A stretch of 64,000 nucleotides of DNA from Dactylorhiza incarnata (GCA_033032865.1 JAWHQI010000257.1:2527001-2591000); one strand, 5' to 3'. Numbered from the stretch's first letter, positions 19,886 through 33,048 are shown. Program-made: numbers and translations. The notes: generated by a model from the letters alone, not told the origin.

Positions 19886-20346
19886 CTTTGTAATTAAAAA
19901 ACCCTTTCAGTGTGCTCGTTGTGATCGGATTCCCTATACAATGATCATAGCCCGTAACAATTAGCCCAAACACAAAAGAGAACCACCCAAAACAAATATT
20001 TCGCAAGGGATGGTCTCTCCCAACAAAGAACAACGAGGTTCACCAAACCTTCTCGGACGTATTTTTTTTAAAGCAAAAAATTACCACCACAGAAAATCAA
20101 CACAAACATAGACAAAATTGCCCAAGAGGAAAGTGGAGGAACGTCGTTACCTCAACCGAGAGATTCTCGGCGTCGCACAACAATCAAAGAATTTTATCCG
20201 TTCGTCAGCTACAATTTCAATCTGCACCAGTTTATAAAAAATCCTTTCATAAATAAAATCGTAGCAGAGAAAATTCTGCAGCAAAAGGAAACTCACCCTC
20301 GGTCCGTCGGTCGCAGTCTCGCAGATTAGGGTCGGAACTCGGAAAC

Positions 20347-20375
20347 GGGGGGGGGGGGGGGGGGGGGGGGGGGGG
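20347..20375. repeat. Poly-G tract, 29 bases
   Basis: The longest of five G runs of 13 or more bases in the window (others at 11715, 17127, 22794 and 27131). It lies in the hAT leader, flanked by GGAAAC and CGAGAGG. Confidence 0.9.
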
Positions 20376-20860
20376 CGAGAGGAGCAGCGTGACGCCGGCG
20401 ATGGTCGGAGAGAGATTAGGCTCTCGAGTGAAGGGCAGAAGTGGTGGGAGCCTCGACGTCCTCGCCCAGTCCGCCAGTCGCCCGGGATGTCGCTGGAGGA
20501 AAAAAAAGGGAAACGCCGTCCTGTATCCGCGAAGTGAAGCTGGGGAAGAAATCGGGAGGAATTATAAATTAAACCTAACTGTTATTCAATATTGGCCGTT
20601 GATTTTAATTGGATGGTTAAAAAAAAAAACAGTAAAAAGAAGGATGGGGTTTTGATCCCGGATCAACACAGAAAACATCCAAAAGTTATACCACTCCACC
20701 AAATTAAAAGTTACGAATATTTTGTATATTTATTTATATATATAATAAATATATATATTACAAAATTAAAACTCATTTCATAACCCTTAATTTGTTGAAA
20801 ATTTCGCAAAATTCAGGGTGGGCAGCTGCCCACCCTGGACCCTATGTAGGTCCGCCGTCA

Positions 20861-21177
20861 AGGCGATCGTTCAGTAGACGACTACATGCATGCGTTCACT
20901 AGACAGCTGGCTCGCGAGGGTAGCGGGAGGAATGAACCGATGAGAAACAGGTTTATTTTAGTTTGTTAGTAACCAAAAGAGATTTGCTAATAACACCACC
21001 CTAAATTTAAAACGGAGGTTATTCAAATAGAAGTATAGAATCCCAATTTTAAAAATACAATTATCATCTCCGGTCCACACTCCACAACCTAGCCTACAGA
21101 TGCAAAAATTTGGCCCTGATTTATCTCCCGCCTTGCCCGTCTAAAACCCTAACCGCTGCTGGCTGCAGGCCCAATCC
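20861..21177. promoter_or_regulatory. Upstream region and presumed 5' leader of the RadA gene
   Basis: The 317 bases between the hAT end and the RadA start codon are moderately AT-rich. The last 70 (CGCCTTGCCCGTCTAAAACC...) look like leader sequence. No TATA box is convincing. An upstream ATG at 21110 opens a 135-codon overlapping frame with no recognisable domain, which could act as an upstream ORF or simply be chance. Confidence 0.4.
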
Positions 21178-21872
21178 ATGCAAAGACCCTGTTCTAGCTT
21201 TTCTTCAATCTCCAAGATGCAAAGCATCCGCTCTATTTTCTCCCGTACAAGTGTTTCCCTTCTCAGTGAATCCAAACTTATTCACTCTCCCCGCATCCTC
21301 TACATCGATGTTGGTAAGAGATTATCTCCCACCATTTCATACTTCTATCGACGGACCTTTCATTCGGGTGACCAATTACCGGAAGAAGAAGAAGATGACA
21401 ATGCAGCCGCTAGGGCTTGGGATCTTTGCGACCCTACCTCAGAGAAGATCGTGGACATGCCAGAGAGCGGGAAGGGTGAGGATGTCAGTCACCCCGCGGA
21501 GGAGAGGGTTCCACTGAAGGAGAAACTGGAGGTGATTAAGAGGACGGTGGAGGATTCAAGCGATGAAGGTGGGAAAACAGAGGGTTGGATAGCGCCGAGT
21601 AGATTGCCTTCTCGAGCTGTAGGAATGGCTGGGGGGAAGAAAACCCGTAAGAGTGCTTGGGTTTGCACGGAGTGTGGCGAGAATTATGGGCAGTGGTGGG
21701 GAATTTGTTCGTCCTGTAAAGCTGCTGGTTCCATGAAGCAGTTTGTGGAGTCTAAGTTTTCAAACTCGCAAGGGGAGTGGAATTTTGGCAAAGAGCCAAT
21801 GAAATCGGCGGTTCCTCAAAGGTTGATGGATGTGACCAAGGGGATGGACCAATCTGATTGGCGAATACCATT
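21178..21872 (+). CDS. RADA: RadA exon 1: transit peptide and C4 zinc finger
   Basis: The exon gives 231 codons plus two bases. Residues 1-60 are rich in Ser, Arg and hydrophobics with few acids, as in organelle presequences; a second Met stands at residue 14. An acidic low-complexity stretch follows ([13 protein letters not shown]). Residues 160-185 hold the RadA zinc finger C163-x2-C166-x10-C177-x2-C180 (WVCTECG ... WGICSSC). The exon ends with [16 protein letters not shown], the conserved linker before the ATPase core. Donor GTGAGT is at 21873. Confidence 0.88.
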
Positions 21873-24800
21873 GTGAGTTTTTCTATGCTTTTTAAAATGT
21901 GTTTTTACCCTAAAATTTCACACTTTTTGCTATTTACTAAATCTAATAATCATTTTGGACTAGAAACTCATCTCTCCTGGAGATTCAATGCGGTTGTAAA
22001 AGCAAATATGTTATTTGTCCGGTAACTTAATCTGTAAATCTCTTTGTTTGTACTCTGCACATTGGATCATTCCCTGTAGAGTAGTATGCGTAAGTGCGGG
22101 AAATATTCTATTGTGCACATTAGTATGAATGCTGCAAATTGTTAGTTATTTTCAATTTTATAGCTAAATCTATAAGCTATATCAGTTTTGGTGGCATTTG
22201 AATTATTTCACCAAGACATGAACTGGTATTTTTTATTTCATGAGAAAGATCAGAGTGTTTTAGATTGTTCCACAGTTAAATACCATATTTGAGTTGGCTG
22301 AATTTGACATTCTCTGTACTGTAAAAAATATATTATCTAAATACATTATATTGTCTAGTATCCTAAGCTTGGGATTAACTTAACACATGTATACTTGTGA
22401 AATGGCTTTGCTATCATTTAATCGGGCTAAGTCACCTAGATCAACCTGTTTTAATGATGGAGAGTCATTCTTAATGAGTCATTTATGACAAGTCTTTTCT
22501 AGTCATTCTAATAGCAAGATTCTCATAAAGGAATAATTGTTTAAGGCAGTTCGACTAATAGTACTCATCCACTATATTCGTTTGTAGTATTTGCACACAG
22601 TAGTTGCTCTTAGCACTTGCCCACAATAATCACATATAAAACTCACCAATATTGCTCAGTTCTTGTTGCATTTATAAGGTTTCTATTTCTTCTAGGTGTA
22701 GTATTTATGTAAAGTTGTATGAAGTGACTCAAATTATCGGCATCTGCGAAAAAAGTAAGCCTGTGGATTTGCTATGAGTTTTACTGTGCTGGAGGGGGGG
22801 GGGGGGGGGGGGGGGGTTAGTTGGATCTTTCCTATCTATTTATTTTCTTGAACTCTAACTCAACATGAAAATAATTGAAATACCATTCGCCAATGATAAA
22901 AGGAGAGAACTCTATTTCTTTGGCAGTTTAGTGGCAATTATTGGTAAATTGGATGAGTTGGCAATTTGTAGGAGGGAAGTGGTTGGTATGTGATAGTATT
23001 GAGAAGTGGGGTTTAGTTTGAGTAGTTAGTGGGGGAAATAAGAGGTTGTGAGTGGTTAGGTGGTGTTTAATAGGTAGCGCAGTGAGGTGGTTAAGATAGG
23101 TAGCACGGTGAGGTGTTTTAGGGTAGTTGTTGGAGAGTGGGTGAGGTGGAGGGGAGCGTGCCAGCCATGTGGAGGTGGCCGACTGCTTTGGGGTTGGGTG
23201 AGGGTGGTGGCCAGACATGGAAAATGGGGGAGGAAGAGGGAGCCAGCCAAAGGGGAGGAGGTATTTCCTTCGCATCTGGGCTCCGACATCGGGTGACCAA
23301 AAGGAGGTATTCTTCTATCAACTTTTGATTCCTCTAAATGAAGCTTTCTACTCTTATTTATAGAGCTCAGAACCATCATGAATGGTCATGATCTTCTGAT
23401 TATGACAGTTGTACAAATATGCTGAAAATAAAATTATAAAAATACACAAAAATAACAAGAATTCTTTAATCATCGGTCTACACAAAATAAACAGCTCCGA
23501 TCGTTATGTACGCCCTTGTGCGATATGGTCCCCCATAAAATACACGACTTCTCCAAAAAATATAGTAAAAAACCGAGCAGTAAATATGAAAACAAATAGC
23601 AGGAAATAGCATGTCCAGAATTAAATAAAATGAAAAAATAAAGTAAAAAAATAAATGTTGTCACCTGCGATTGTCGGTCTACTTTAGAGTTTATTGGGAG
23701 AAAGGGGGATAACTATTAAAGATAAAGAATAAGGTAAAGAGATGTGCTTTTAAAGAAATCATCTCATCCTAAAAAGGGCACCCATGAAGATGAAGGCGTG
23801 GGGCTCAATGAATCCAACATGCATAAAGGTGTTGATTCCTGAAAAAAAAGAAACGACAACCCTTCTATTTAATTGAACTGTTGTCTATGCTATATACAGG
23901 TCTTGTAAAGACCCGAAAAACATAGTTATAATAATTACTTTGAACTACATTAAATAATTTGTCTCCTTTTCATTTGTTTGTTTCCTACTGTCTTTTATGC
24001 TATCAGTATCCATGTTTCTATTTCTATAAATCAAATGATTCACAGTATACCGTGGTTCTTGGTTTATGTTGATATATATAATGAGAACTTGGAAATGTGA
24101 GAATTATAGAACAAATCAATTGTAATGACAGTTTTAAGTACAACAACAACAACAACACTCAAGACTTTATCCCACCATAGTGGGGTCGGCTATATGGATC
24201 CTTTGTCGCCATTGCGCCCTATCTTTAATCATAGTCTCACTAATGCCTAAGTACATCATGTCTTTCCTTAAAGTTTCATTCCAAGTCTTTTTTGGTCTAC
24301 CCATCCCCCGCTTAACATGTCTAGTGACTAAATTCTCACAATGCCTAACAAGTGCCTCTAATGGTCTCCTATGTACATGTCTAAACCATCTTAAACGAGC
24401 TTCTCGCATCTTCTCTACAATTGGCACCACTCTTGTCTTATCTATGATACATTCATTCCTAATGTTATCCAGTCTCGTGTGACCACACATCCACCTAAGC
24501 ATTCTCATCTCCGCAACTCCCATTTTTTGTTCATGTACACCATTCACCGCCCAACAATCAGAACCGTAGAGCATTGCTGTCCTAATTGCAGTACTGTAAA
24601 ACTTGCTTTTAAGTTTTAATGGTACTTTACGATCACATAAGATCCTAAACGCGTCTCTCAACTTCAGCCAACTTGCTTGGATTCTATGTATCACACAAGG
24701 TTTTAAATGTCGGATGTCGGATTGGGTTTTTAGATGTCGGATGTCGGAGACATGTCGGGGACATTTCAATATGTCGGATTTCTAAAAAATAATTATATTT

Positions 24801-27800
24801 CTATCGACCACCCAAATTTATCACCATAATCCTCATCTATACTGAGCATTTTACTCTAGTTAAGTAAAACTTTATTATGGGAACCTGAAAAGGAGCCTTC
24901 TTTATGGCTAAACATTGAGCTGCAAAGTAGAAATAAGAAACGAAATCTACAAAATTATAACACCAGCTCAAAATTTTATTTTCACACAGCTATAACTTCT
25001 GAAATAACATTTCATCAGAACTTAGAAGAAGTATAGAAAAACCCTAAACAGCGATGGACAACGCTAAACAGCGGTTCACTTTAATTTAATTCAATTTAGG
25101 CGACATTTCAAAATGTCGGGCTATAATGATTATTGCGTGTCGGCCGAAATGTCGGGTTTTATACAAAAAGTCGGCCGACATTTTCGAAAACGCCATAACC
25201 TATATATTTTGATTATGCAAATCGTTTTCTTATCAAACAGGACATGTCGGCCGACATGTCGGACATGTCGGCCGACATTTAAAACCTCTATCACATCTTT
25301 ATCTACACCTCCATCTTTTTGAATTATCGATCCCAGATATTTAAAGCACTCACCGCGGAAAATATCTTTGTCACGACCCGTCTAACAACAAAAATCAGAG
25401 TGCGCTTCGGGCGGGTCATGATGCCACAGACATGGGGGAAAGAACTCTCTGTCTGTTTAGGCGGGACCTGAAATAGCATTTTTAGATTTAAAGTAAATAA
25501 TCTGAAAAAAATACATTATCATTATGCGGAAGCTTTAAAATAATGCAGTGAAAAGTAAAATACTCATGCATTTGAATTAAAAGTCATGATACAAAGTTTC
25601 TGATACCAAATTCATGCAATAAAAATCCCAAAGGAAATGAACATGCACTAATATCAAATTCCAACACATAATTTATTTAGCCTAGCAGTTGTCCGTGATA
25701 CAAAGGAAAATGACTGATCATAACTATTACATAATACGCCGAGACCGGCAGTAAAGGAAATACAACATAGAACATGACACCACAACAAAAGATAAACCTC
25801 CAGAAACAGGAGCTTGACGTAGATCGGGCTCAGGTAGCAAGCGGCGTTGTCATGGATGCCAAGGCAAATTCCAAAACAAGAAGGAAAAAACCTCAGTACA
25901 TTAAAACACAAAGTGAGCAAGGTAAAATATAATCCAAGCAGGGGAATCAGAAATATACGTGTATTGGTTTTCTTGAAACAAATCTAGCAAAGCAGACAAG
26001 TAAATGAGTCAAACGGAAACTACTAGAATTATTAGTCTACTCCAGAGTGCAGCAGGTGTTCGTTCATGTAATGCCATAAGCTGTAACAAATGAAAGGTGT
26101 CGGTGAATTTAGTTGATGCGCATGATTCATGGTTCAGAAGGATTCAAATTCAGATTCAAGACTTGTCGGAGATTCAGAGTTGTTGCCTGTGATCTCTAAG
26201 GGGTGGCTCTTGCGAACCCTCACCCTTGAGCCAGGGAGTTCATGCTTGCTATGACCTTCCTGTTAGGGATTCAAGAGGGAACCCAAGTTAAGGAGTTGCA
26301 TCAATTAAACACCACCTTTCATTGTTTGCTTATGTTATTAATGAATTAAATGATTCATAGTTTAGAGATTTTAACGTATTATGACATGCTATTAATTTTG
26401 ACGATTTAGGTGTTTAAGGGTAAAATTTATAGACGTAAGAAAATGTGCAAGGAACTAGATTCAGTTTTTGCAAGGGAGAGAGATTTCTCTACTTGCCTTA
26501 AGTAAGGCGAAAACTAACGGCGACGGCTAAGTGACGCAAGCAAAATTAGCAATCTTATTTGAACCTGTTTAAGGGCAAGCATGAATGATGATTGATATAT
26601 CGAGATTCCTACGCTAGCACAGACATTTTTCATCACATAACTTAAACAAGAACGAATTTAGAAATTTACCTCCCTCAAAAGTGAGGGGAGAGGAGACTAC
26701 CACGAGGAATCGAAGATTTGGTGGCGCTTAGGTTGCGAAAACCCTAAATCGGAGAGGATTTTTGAGCGATCCCGTCAATTGGTTCGATGAACGGCGCCGG
26801 AGATCACAAAAAATAGTGGTTAGGCGATTATAGGAATGACATAAACTTGGGTCACAAAATATTTGCAATTTGGAGCACAAAATTCACAGAGGATTCTAAG
26901 GAAATCTGAATAAAGGGGGAAAAGAGGAGATCCTTACCCAAGGAAGCCAAATCCGAGTCCAAGGAGGAGAGGGAAGAAAACCCTAGGAGTCCCTCTTGAA
27001 ACCACCGACCAAAGCGAAGAGGTCTGCTATCGGCTTGGGGAAGAGTGAAATCGTGGCTGCCAACCCCTTTGGAGGATAGAAAAGGAGGTTGTCGGCCTTG
27101 AGGAGGAGGGAGAGAGAGCTGCCGGAGGAAGGGGGGGGGGGGGTTCGGCTTTTGGAGAAGGAGTCTGCTGCCAGCCATGGAAGAAGGATTGCAGGAGGCG
27201 GCGCCGGTAGGAGGAGCAGGAGGCTGCGTCGGCAGGAGCAGGAGGCGGCGTCAGCGGGAGCAGGAGGCAGCGTCGACGGGACCAGGAGGCGGCGTCAGCG
27301 TCGGCGGGAGCAGGAGCAGGAGCAGAAGACGCGTCGGCGGGAGCAGGGGAGCGGCTTGCGGGAGGCTGCTGCGAGCGAGAGACGGATGCTTGCGTGCGGT
27401 TTGCAAAAGCCCTAACCGAATGTTAATTAAAGGGGTGGAGGGGGTGCGACTAGACATTGCTATTTATTTTTTTGAGTTGTTACAATCTTGGTCACCCAAT
27501 TTAATGACGTAGTCATCCGACCTTCTTGAACTACTAAATTTAAGCTCTATATACTCCGTCTTTGTCCTGCTCAACCTAAAACCTTTTTTTTTTTCTAAAG
27601 TGTCTCGCCAAGATTTAAATTTCGCGTTTACACCCTCGCGCGTCTCATCGACCAAAACAATATCATTTGCAAATAATAAACACCAGGGTATTGCTTGTTG
27701 GATATGTCCGATGAGCTCATCTAAGATAAGGGTAAAAAGATAAGGGCTTATAGCTGATCCTTGATGTAAGCCAACAACGATAGGGAATTCCCGTGTTAAT

Positions 27801-30800
27801 CCTCCGGATGTCCTCATCCTGGTCACTGAATTTGTATACATATCTTTGATTATGTCAATGTATGATACATTTACACCTTTCTTTTCTAAGACTCTCCACA
27901 AGACCTCTCTTGGAACCCTATCATAAGCCTTCTCCAGATCGATAAATGGTATATGCAAATCTTTTTCTTTCACAATAGTTGTCAATGAGTCTCCTCAAGA
28001 GATGTATAGCTTCCATGGTTGACCTCCCTAACATGAATCCAAATTGATCTCTGAGATGCTAGTCTCTCGTCTTACTCTCCTCTCTATTACTTGTTCCCAT
28101 AGTTTCATAGTATGACTCATTAATTTAATTCCTTTGTAATTGACACAATTTTGTATATCTCCTTTGTTCTTATACAAAAGTACCAAAATATTTTCTCTCC
28201 ATTGGTCTGACATCCTCTTTGCCTAAAGTATCTTATTGAAGAAACTTGTAAGCCATAAAATTTCTTCCCTCCCTAAGCATTTCCATACCTCAATGATTTT
28301 ATCGTCTGGCTCAACCGCCTTTTAATTTTTCATCTTCTTCAAAGCGTCATTTATATCTGATGCTTTAATTTTACAATAAAAAGTTATGTTTCTATACTCC
28401 TCCGATTTACTTAACTACTTCAAGTTCAGTTAAGTGTCTTTTCTTTTATTGTATAAACAGTCCTAGAGGAGAAAATCAAATCATTCTTTTCCTTCGTTGC
28501 AAGCCAGGTTTAAGTAATCATCAAAAATCAAATCAAACTAGGATATCATATAAACAGATTTACTTTGCTGAGCACACTTGTTTAGATGACTTGTAGACAA
28601 ACTTATTGCAGCTTTAGAGGTCAACTTGGCTTGTGAAAGACAGAGTATACTTTATTCAATAATTACCAGTCCTAGAGGAGAAAATTCATTAGTTTCATTA
28701 TACCGTTTAGTTTGTTAAAGGTAACAGATATACCATTGGAGTATTTAGTTTTAATATTACTTTTCCAACAAGAATACAAATATTATTGTCCTTCAGAGAA
28801 GCTAAGGTAACTAGGTTTTATGGGGAGGCTTATGGCTGGGCCTGAATTGCTGTGCTAGTATAGGTTGCCTTGAAATTTAAGCTTCCTCTGATGCAGTCAC
28901 TATTTTCTTGCTTGGTTATTCTTGTATATCCCTGAGTTGATATTCAAGAATATGTGAAATTGGTATAAATTTAATATATTTTATGGGTTTAGTTTATTCA
29001 TGTGCGTACATGTGCTGAACTCATTCCATGCTTACATATGGTCTTCCATCCTTTATTATCTATTATAGTCATAACATTATACATTTCTTTCTTGCATTTA
29101 TGAGATTTTAGAGTTTATTAATTTACTTTTATCAGGGAATACTACTCAGATGCTTTTTTAAGCTATTTGATTTGCACTGAGTTCAAATTAGTTCTCCATT
29201 TTTCTGTTTTAGTTTATTTTTCATTTCTAAGAATTGAATGTCTGCTATTAGAAACATGTTTTGTAAAATATAAACCATATGAACGTTTAATTTTGTTTCC
29301 TTTAATGGCTAGGGATGGTCATCTTGGGATGGAGGTTGCTAGGGTTCTTGGTGGCGGGCTTGTGCCAGGTAGGATATATCTTCACTCTCTATATGTTTTT
29401 GAAGTTTTTTATATATGATTTTATCATGCGCTATAGAGAATATAATCATATGTCATAAATTCATAATATTGTGCATTACATATAGATCCTGAGCCTCCAA
29501 CTCAAAAGCAAGACCCTCACATGCAGAGTCTTTAGCCTCTAAGAATAACTATATATATATGTATATATATGTGTATATATATGTATATATATATACATAT
29601 ATATATATCTATGTATATTTATATGTATATCTATGTATATTTATATGCATATCTATGTATATGTATATATATACACATATATATACACATATATATATAT
29701 ATACATATACATATATTTATATACATATTGTTGCGTACCCATAAAGGCCTTGGGGTGCGTCTAGAGAAAACCCCGCTAAAGAGAGGAGGGGGAACCAGTC
29801 GAACCCCGGATCGCGGAAGTAGAGGACCCGCCGCGCAAGTACGACGCGCTAGAAACAGCGCCAGGTAAGCACAAAACCGCACCCCACTACCGGGGTGCGG
29901 TTAGCCCGCGCCCCGCTAAGTAGGGGGCGGTTAGCCCGCACCCCACCCGCATGGGGTGCGCCCGGGTCGGCCAAGCCGCACCCTCCCCCCATAGGGGGGT
30001 GCGGCCAAGCCGCACCCCCCCCATGGGGGGTGCGGCCAAGCCGCACCCCCCTTGGGGGGTGCGGCCCAACCGCACCCCCCATAGGGGGGTGCGGCCAAAC
30101 CGCACCCCCCAAGGGGGGTGCGGCCAAGCCGCACCCCCCCCATGGGGGGTGCGGCCAAGCCGCACCCCCCTTGGGGGGTGCGGCCCAACCGCACCCCCCA
30201 TAGGGGGGTGCGGCCAAACCGCACCCCCCATGGGGGGTGCGGCCAAACCGCAGCCCCCCTATGGGGGGTGCGGCCAAACCGCACCCCCCCTATGGGGGTG
30301 CGGCCAAACCGCACCCCCCTATGGGGGGTGCGGCCAAACCGCACCCCCCATAGGGGGGTGCGGCCATAGGAGGGTGCGGCCAAACCGCACCCTCCCATGT
30401 GAGGTGCGGCCCAGTCCCCCTCCGCAGAGGACACCGCATCCCCGCGTCGGAAAGGGTCGAAGTCCGCTTTTCCTGGCTTCGCTCACTTTTATGCCTCGCC
30501 TCGCTCATTTTTCCGCCTCGGCTCGCTCACTTTTTGTCTTTTCAGTTTCTCACTTTTTAGGAACGGCTTGTCGCCTTTCCTCAAAGGGCAAGATGGTCAT
30601 TTACGAAAAATGGTGATCCAAGTGCCCCAAATCGAGAAATATGATTCGTCAGCCAAGGTGGTTATGGTGGTTACGACGGCAAAATTACCGGGCTACCCCC
30701 GGCCAAAGCTATAAAAAGGCCCCCAAGGCTTCATTTAGAGGATCCCGCCTTCATGACCAGAGAGAGCTCCTTGAAGATTTCCACGGATTTCTCCTTCGGT

Positions 30801-32954
30801 GCTTGAAGATCTTCTTCGTGGACTTAGAGATTTTCTTCTTCGCGAAAGCGGACAAGGCTCCCGCTTTCGTTCTCAGAAAAGCGGACAAGGCTCCCGCTTT
30901 CGTTCTCAGAAAAGCGGACAAGGCTCCCGTTTTCGTTCTCAGGGAAGCGGACAAGGCTCCCGCTTTCGTTCTCAGGAAAGCGGACAAGGCAGTCTCACTT
31001 CTGTCTTCTCGAAAGCAAACAGGGCAGTCTCACCTCTGTCCTCTGGAAAGCAGACACGGCCTTCTCACTTTCATTCACTGCTGTACTCATAGGAAAAGTA
31101 CTTAGTTTTTCCGAGAGGTGTCCTGTCACCCTCGGAGTGCTCTCCCTCTCTCTCTCTCCATTATTGTAACGAGCAGCGGCCTGTCGCGCTCGATCTCTAA
31201 GCATATAATTGTAACCCCTCGGGAGATAGTGAAATTTGGTCGGCACAGCTCCGGCCACGTGGTTTTTCACCCTTTCCGGGTTTTCCACGCTAAAAAGTCT
31301 CAGAGTACTCAGCAATCTCAAATTGACTGTTTGCGCGCTTAGATCGCTCCCGAGCTAAGGCGGTTCAGTTGAACCGGTCTACCAAGAGCCCTAAGCGACC
31401 CGCAACATATATATATGTATATCTTTATTATATAAGGGAATATAACATTCTCCACGCTTGTACGGGAGAAAATAGATAAGGTGTCCTGTCACCCTCGGAG
31501 TGCTTTCATTTTCCATCGTTGGATCTTTCACATGTTTTATCTCAAACATCTTTAATATATTAAAAATAAAATAAAAAACTTCCCGGGAGAGAGAGAGAGA
31601 GTGGGAGAGAGGGAGAAAGAGAGAAGAGAGGGAAATAGATATGAAAAAAAAATAATCTTTTTAAGTATATACGTATTTTTTTTATAAAATAAATATTGAA
31701 ATATTGATGTATATTTTTTTACGGTCATTTTGAGTACTCATATGTATATGTTGCGGGCGCAGCCCGCAGACGCATCAAGCACGGGCCAAGCCCGTGCTGA
31801 GGCGGGCGAAGCCCACGGCCGAAGGCTGCCCGACAGCATCGCGCCGGAGGCGGGCGAAGCCCGCCGTCGTCGGCCGGGTGCTGTCACGCTTGGCCGTAGG
31901 GGCGGAGCCCCGTGTCGGGCACTAGTATATATATACATATATATATATATCTATGTATATATACATATGTATATCTATATATATGTAGATATATATATAT
32001 ACATATATAGATATATAGATATACATATATTTATATATTTATATACATCTGTATTCTATAAAGGAAAACATTCAGGACCGTTTTGAGGCTGAATTACAAC
32101 CAAAAATTGAATCTCAGCCGTTCGATCACGACGATCTGGGCTGCAAATAGTCATATCTGGATTTAGGGTGGCTGCGATGCAACCCCGATTCCCGCCGACT
32201 CTCCTCCCGTTTCCGTACGCCGCCGCCGCCGCCGCCAGCCTGACCGGAGACCACCGACAAGGTTGCCGGACCCCGGCGAACCTGCCGGGGTTAGTCCGGC
32301 GGCACTCCATCAGGGCCACCGCCGGCGGTGGCCCTGACCGTGAGGCCCAGATCGTCGTGATCTGATATTAGTATATATCCATATCTATATCTATATATAG
32401 ATATAGATATAGATATATATGGGAAGGCTTCGTATGCGGGCTAGCTTTGGTGCGGGCGTACGGACACCCTATTTTGGGGGCCAAGATGGTTCCAAATCGA
32501 AAAGTGACCAACATGAAAGTTGTAGATCTCCTCGAGATCTACAACTTTCATGTTGGTCACTTTTCGATTTGGAGCCATCTAGACCCCTAAATCCGAGCCC
32601 GAAATCGGTTTTTTCGTAGGTCTATTGTAGCAGTCTCGCCGCACCACATTTTGAGCCCCAAATCGAGGGTCATAACGACTCCCAATCAAAAACTGATCGA
32701 CATGAAAGTTGTTCGTCTCGACGAGATCTACAATTTTCATGTTGACCACTTTTTGATTGGGAGTCGTTTTGACCCTTGCCCGTCCGCCCGCACAGTAGCA
32801 AACCCCGATATATATATATCTATACATATACATATATATATATATACATATACATATATATATATACATATACATATATATATATACATATACATATATA
32901 TATATACATATATATACATATACATATATATACATACATATATATATACATACA

Positions 32955-32994
<40 letters not shown>

Positions 32995-33011
32995 CATACA
33001 TATATATATAC

Positions 33012-33048
<37 letters not shown>

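Larger units (their letters stand above)
18179..20860 (-). mobile_element. hAT DNA transposon, internally deleted
   Basis: The left end is CAGGGACGGAGCCAG, a classical plant hAT terminus, followed by GGTGGGCAG. The right end is CCCACCCTGGACC then TAGGTCCGCCGTCA, an imperfect inverse. Three minus-strand transposase fragments in correct order lie between. I could not find a matching 8-bp target duplication, so the right boundary may be off or one flank deleted. A run of 29 G lies at 20347-20375 in the transposon's 5' non-coding part. Confidence 0.8.
24139..28400 (-). mobile_element. RTE-clade LINE, 5'-truncated and split by two insertions
   Basis: The minus-strand 3' end reads CCCCACTATGGTGGGATAAA, then AGTCTTGAGTGTTGTTGTTG, the typical plant RTE tail with GTT repeats (24139-24165 in plus orientation). 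ORF pieces in order from 28400 down to 24167 belong to one LINE protein: [28 protein letters not shown], the RT core and a C-terminal domain. A MITE (24700-25299) and a solo LTR (25369-27484) interrupt it. It lies antisense in RadA intron 1. Confidence 0.85.
29729..31407 (+). mobile_element. Solo LTR, 1.68 kb, with two tandem arrays
   Basis: It starts TGTTGCG and ends CGCAACA, a perfect 7-bp inverted repeat, within an AT microsatellite (flanks CATAT and TATAT, so the duplication is imperfect or obscured). A TATA box at 30709-30720 sets plus orientation. The upstream part holds the palindromic 30-bp array (29985-30410), the downstream part a 33-bp array (30845-30990). No retrotransposon coding is visible. 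The inverted fragment at 10979-11930 resembles its 3' end. Confidence 0.75.

Noticed and set aside
20861..20868. 8-bp target duplication for the hAT element
   Set aside because: The bases after 20860 do not match those before 18179 within any reasonable shift.
21110..21517. 135-codon ORF overlapping the RadA start
   Set aside because: It is in another frame from the clearly conserved RadA exon; at most an upstream ORF.
29945..30616. Long ORFs on both strands through the GC-rich array
   Set aside because: They follow from a stop-free unit whose length is a multiple of three; the translation is a simple repeat with no known domain.
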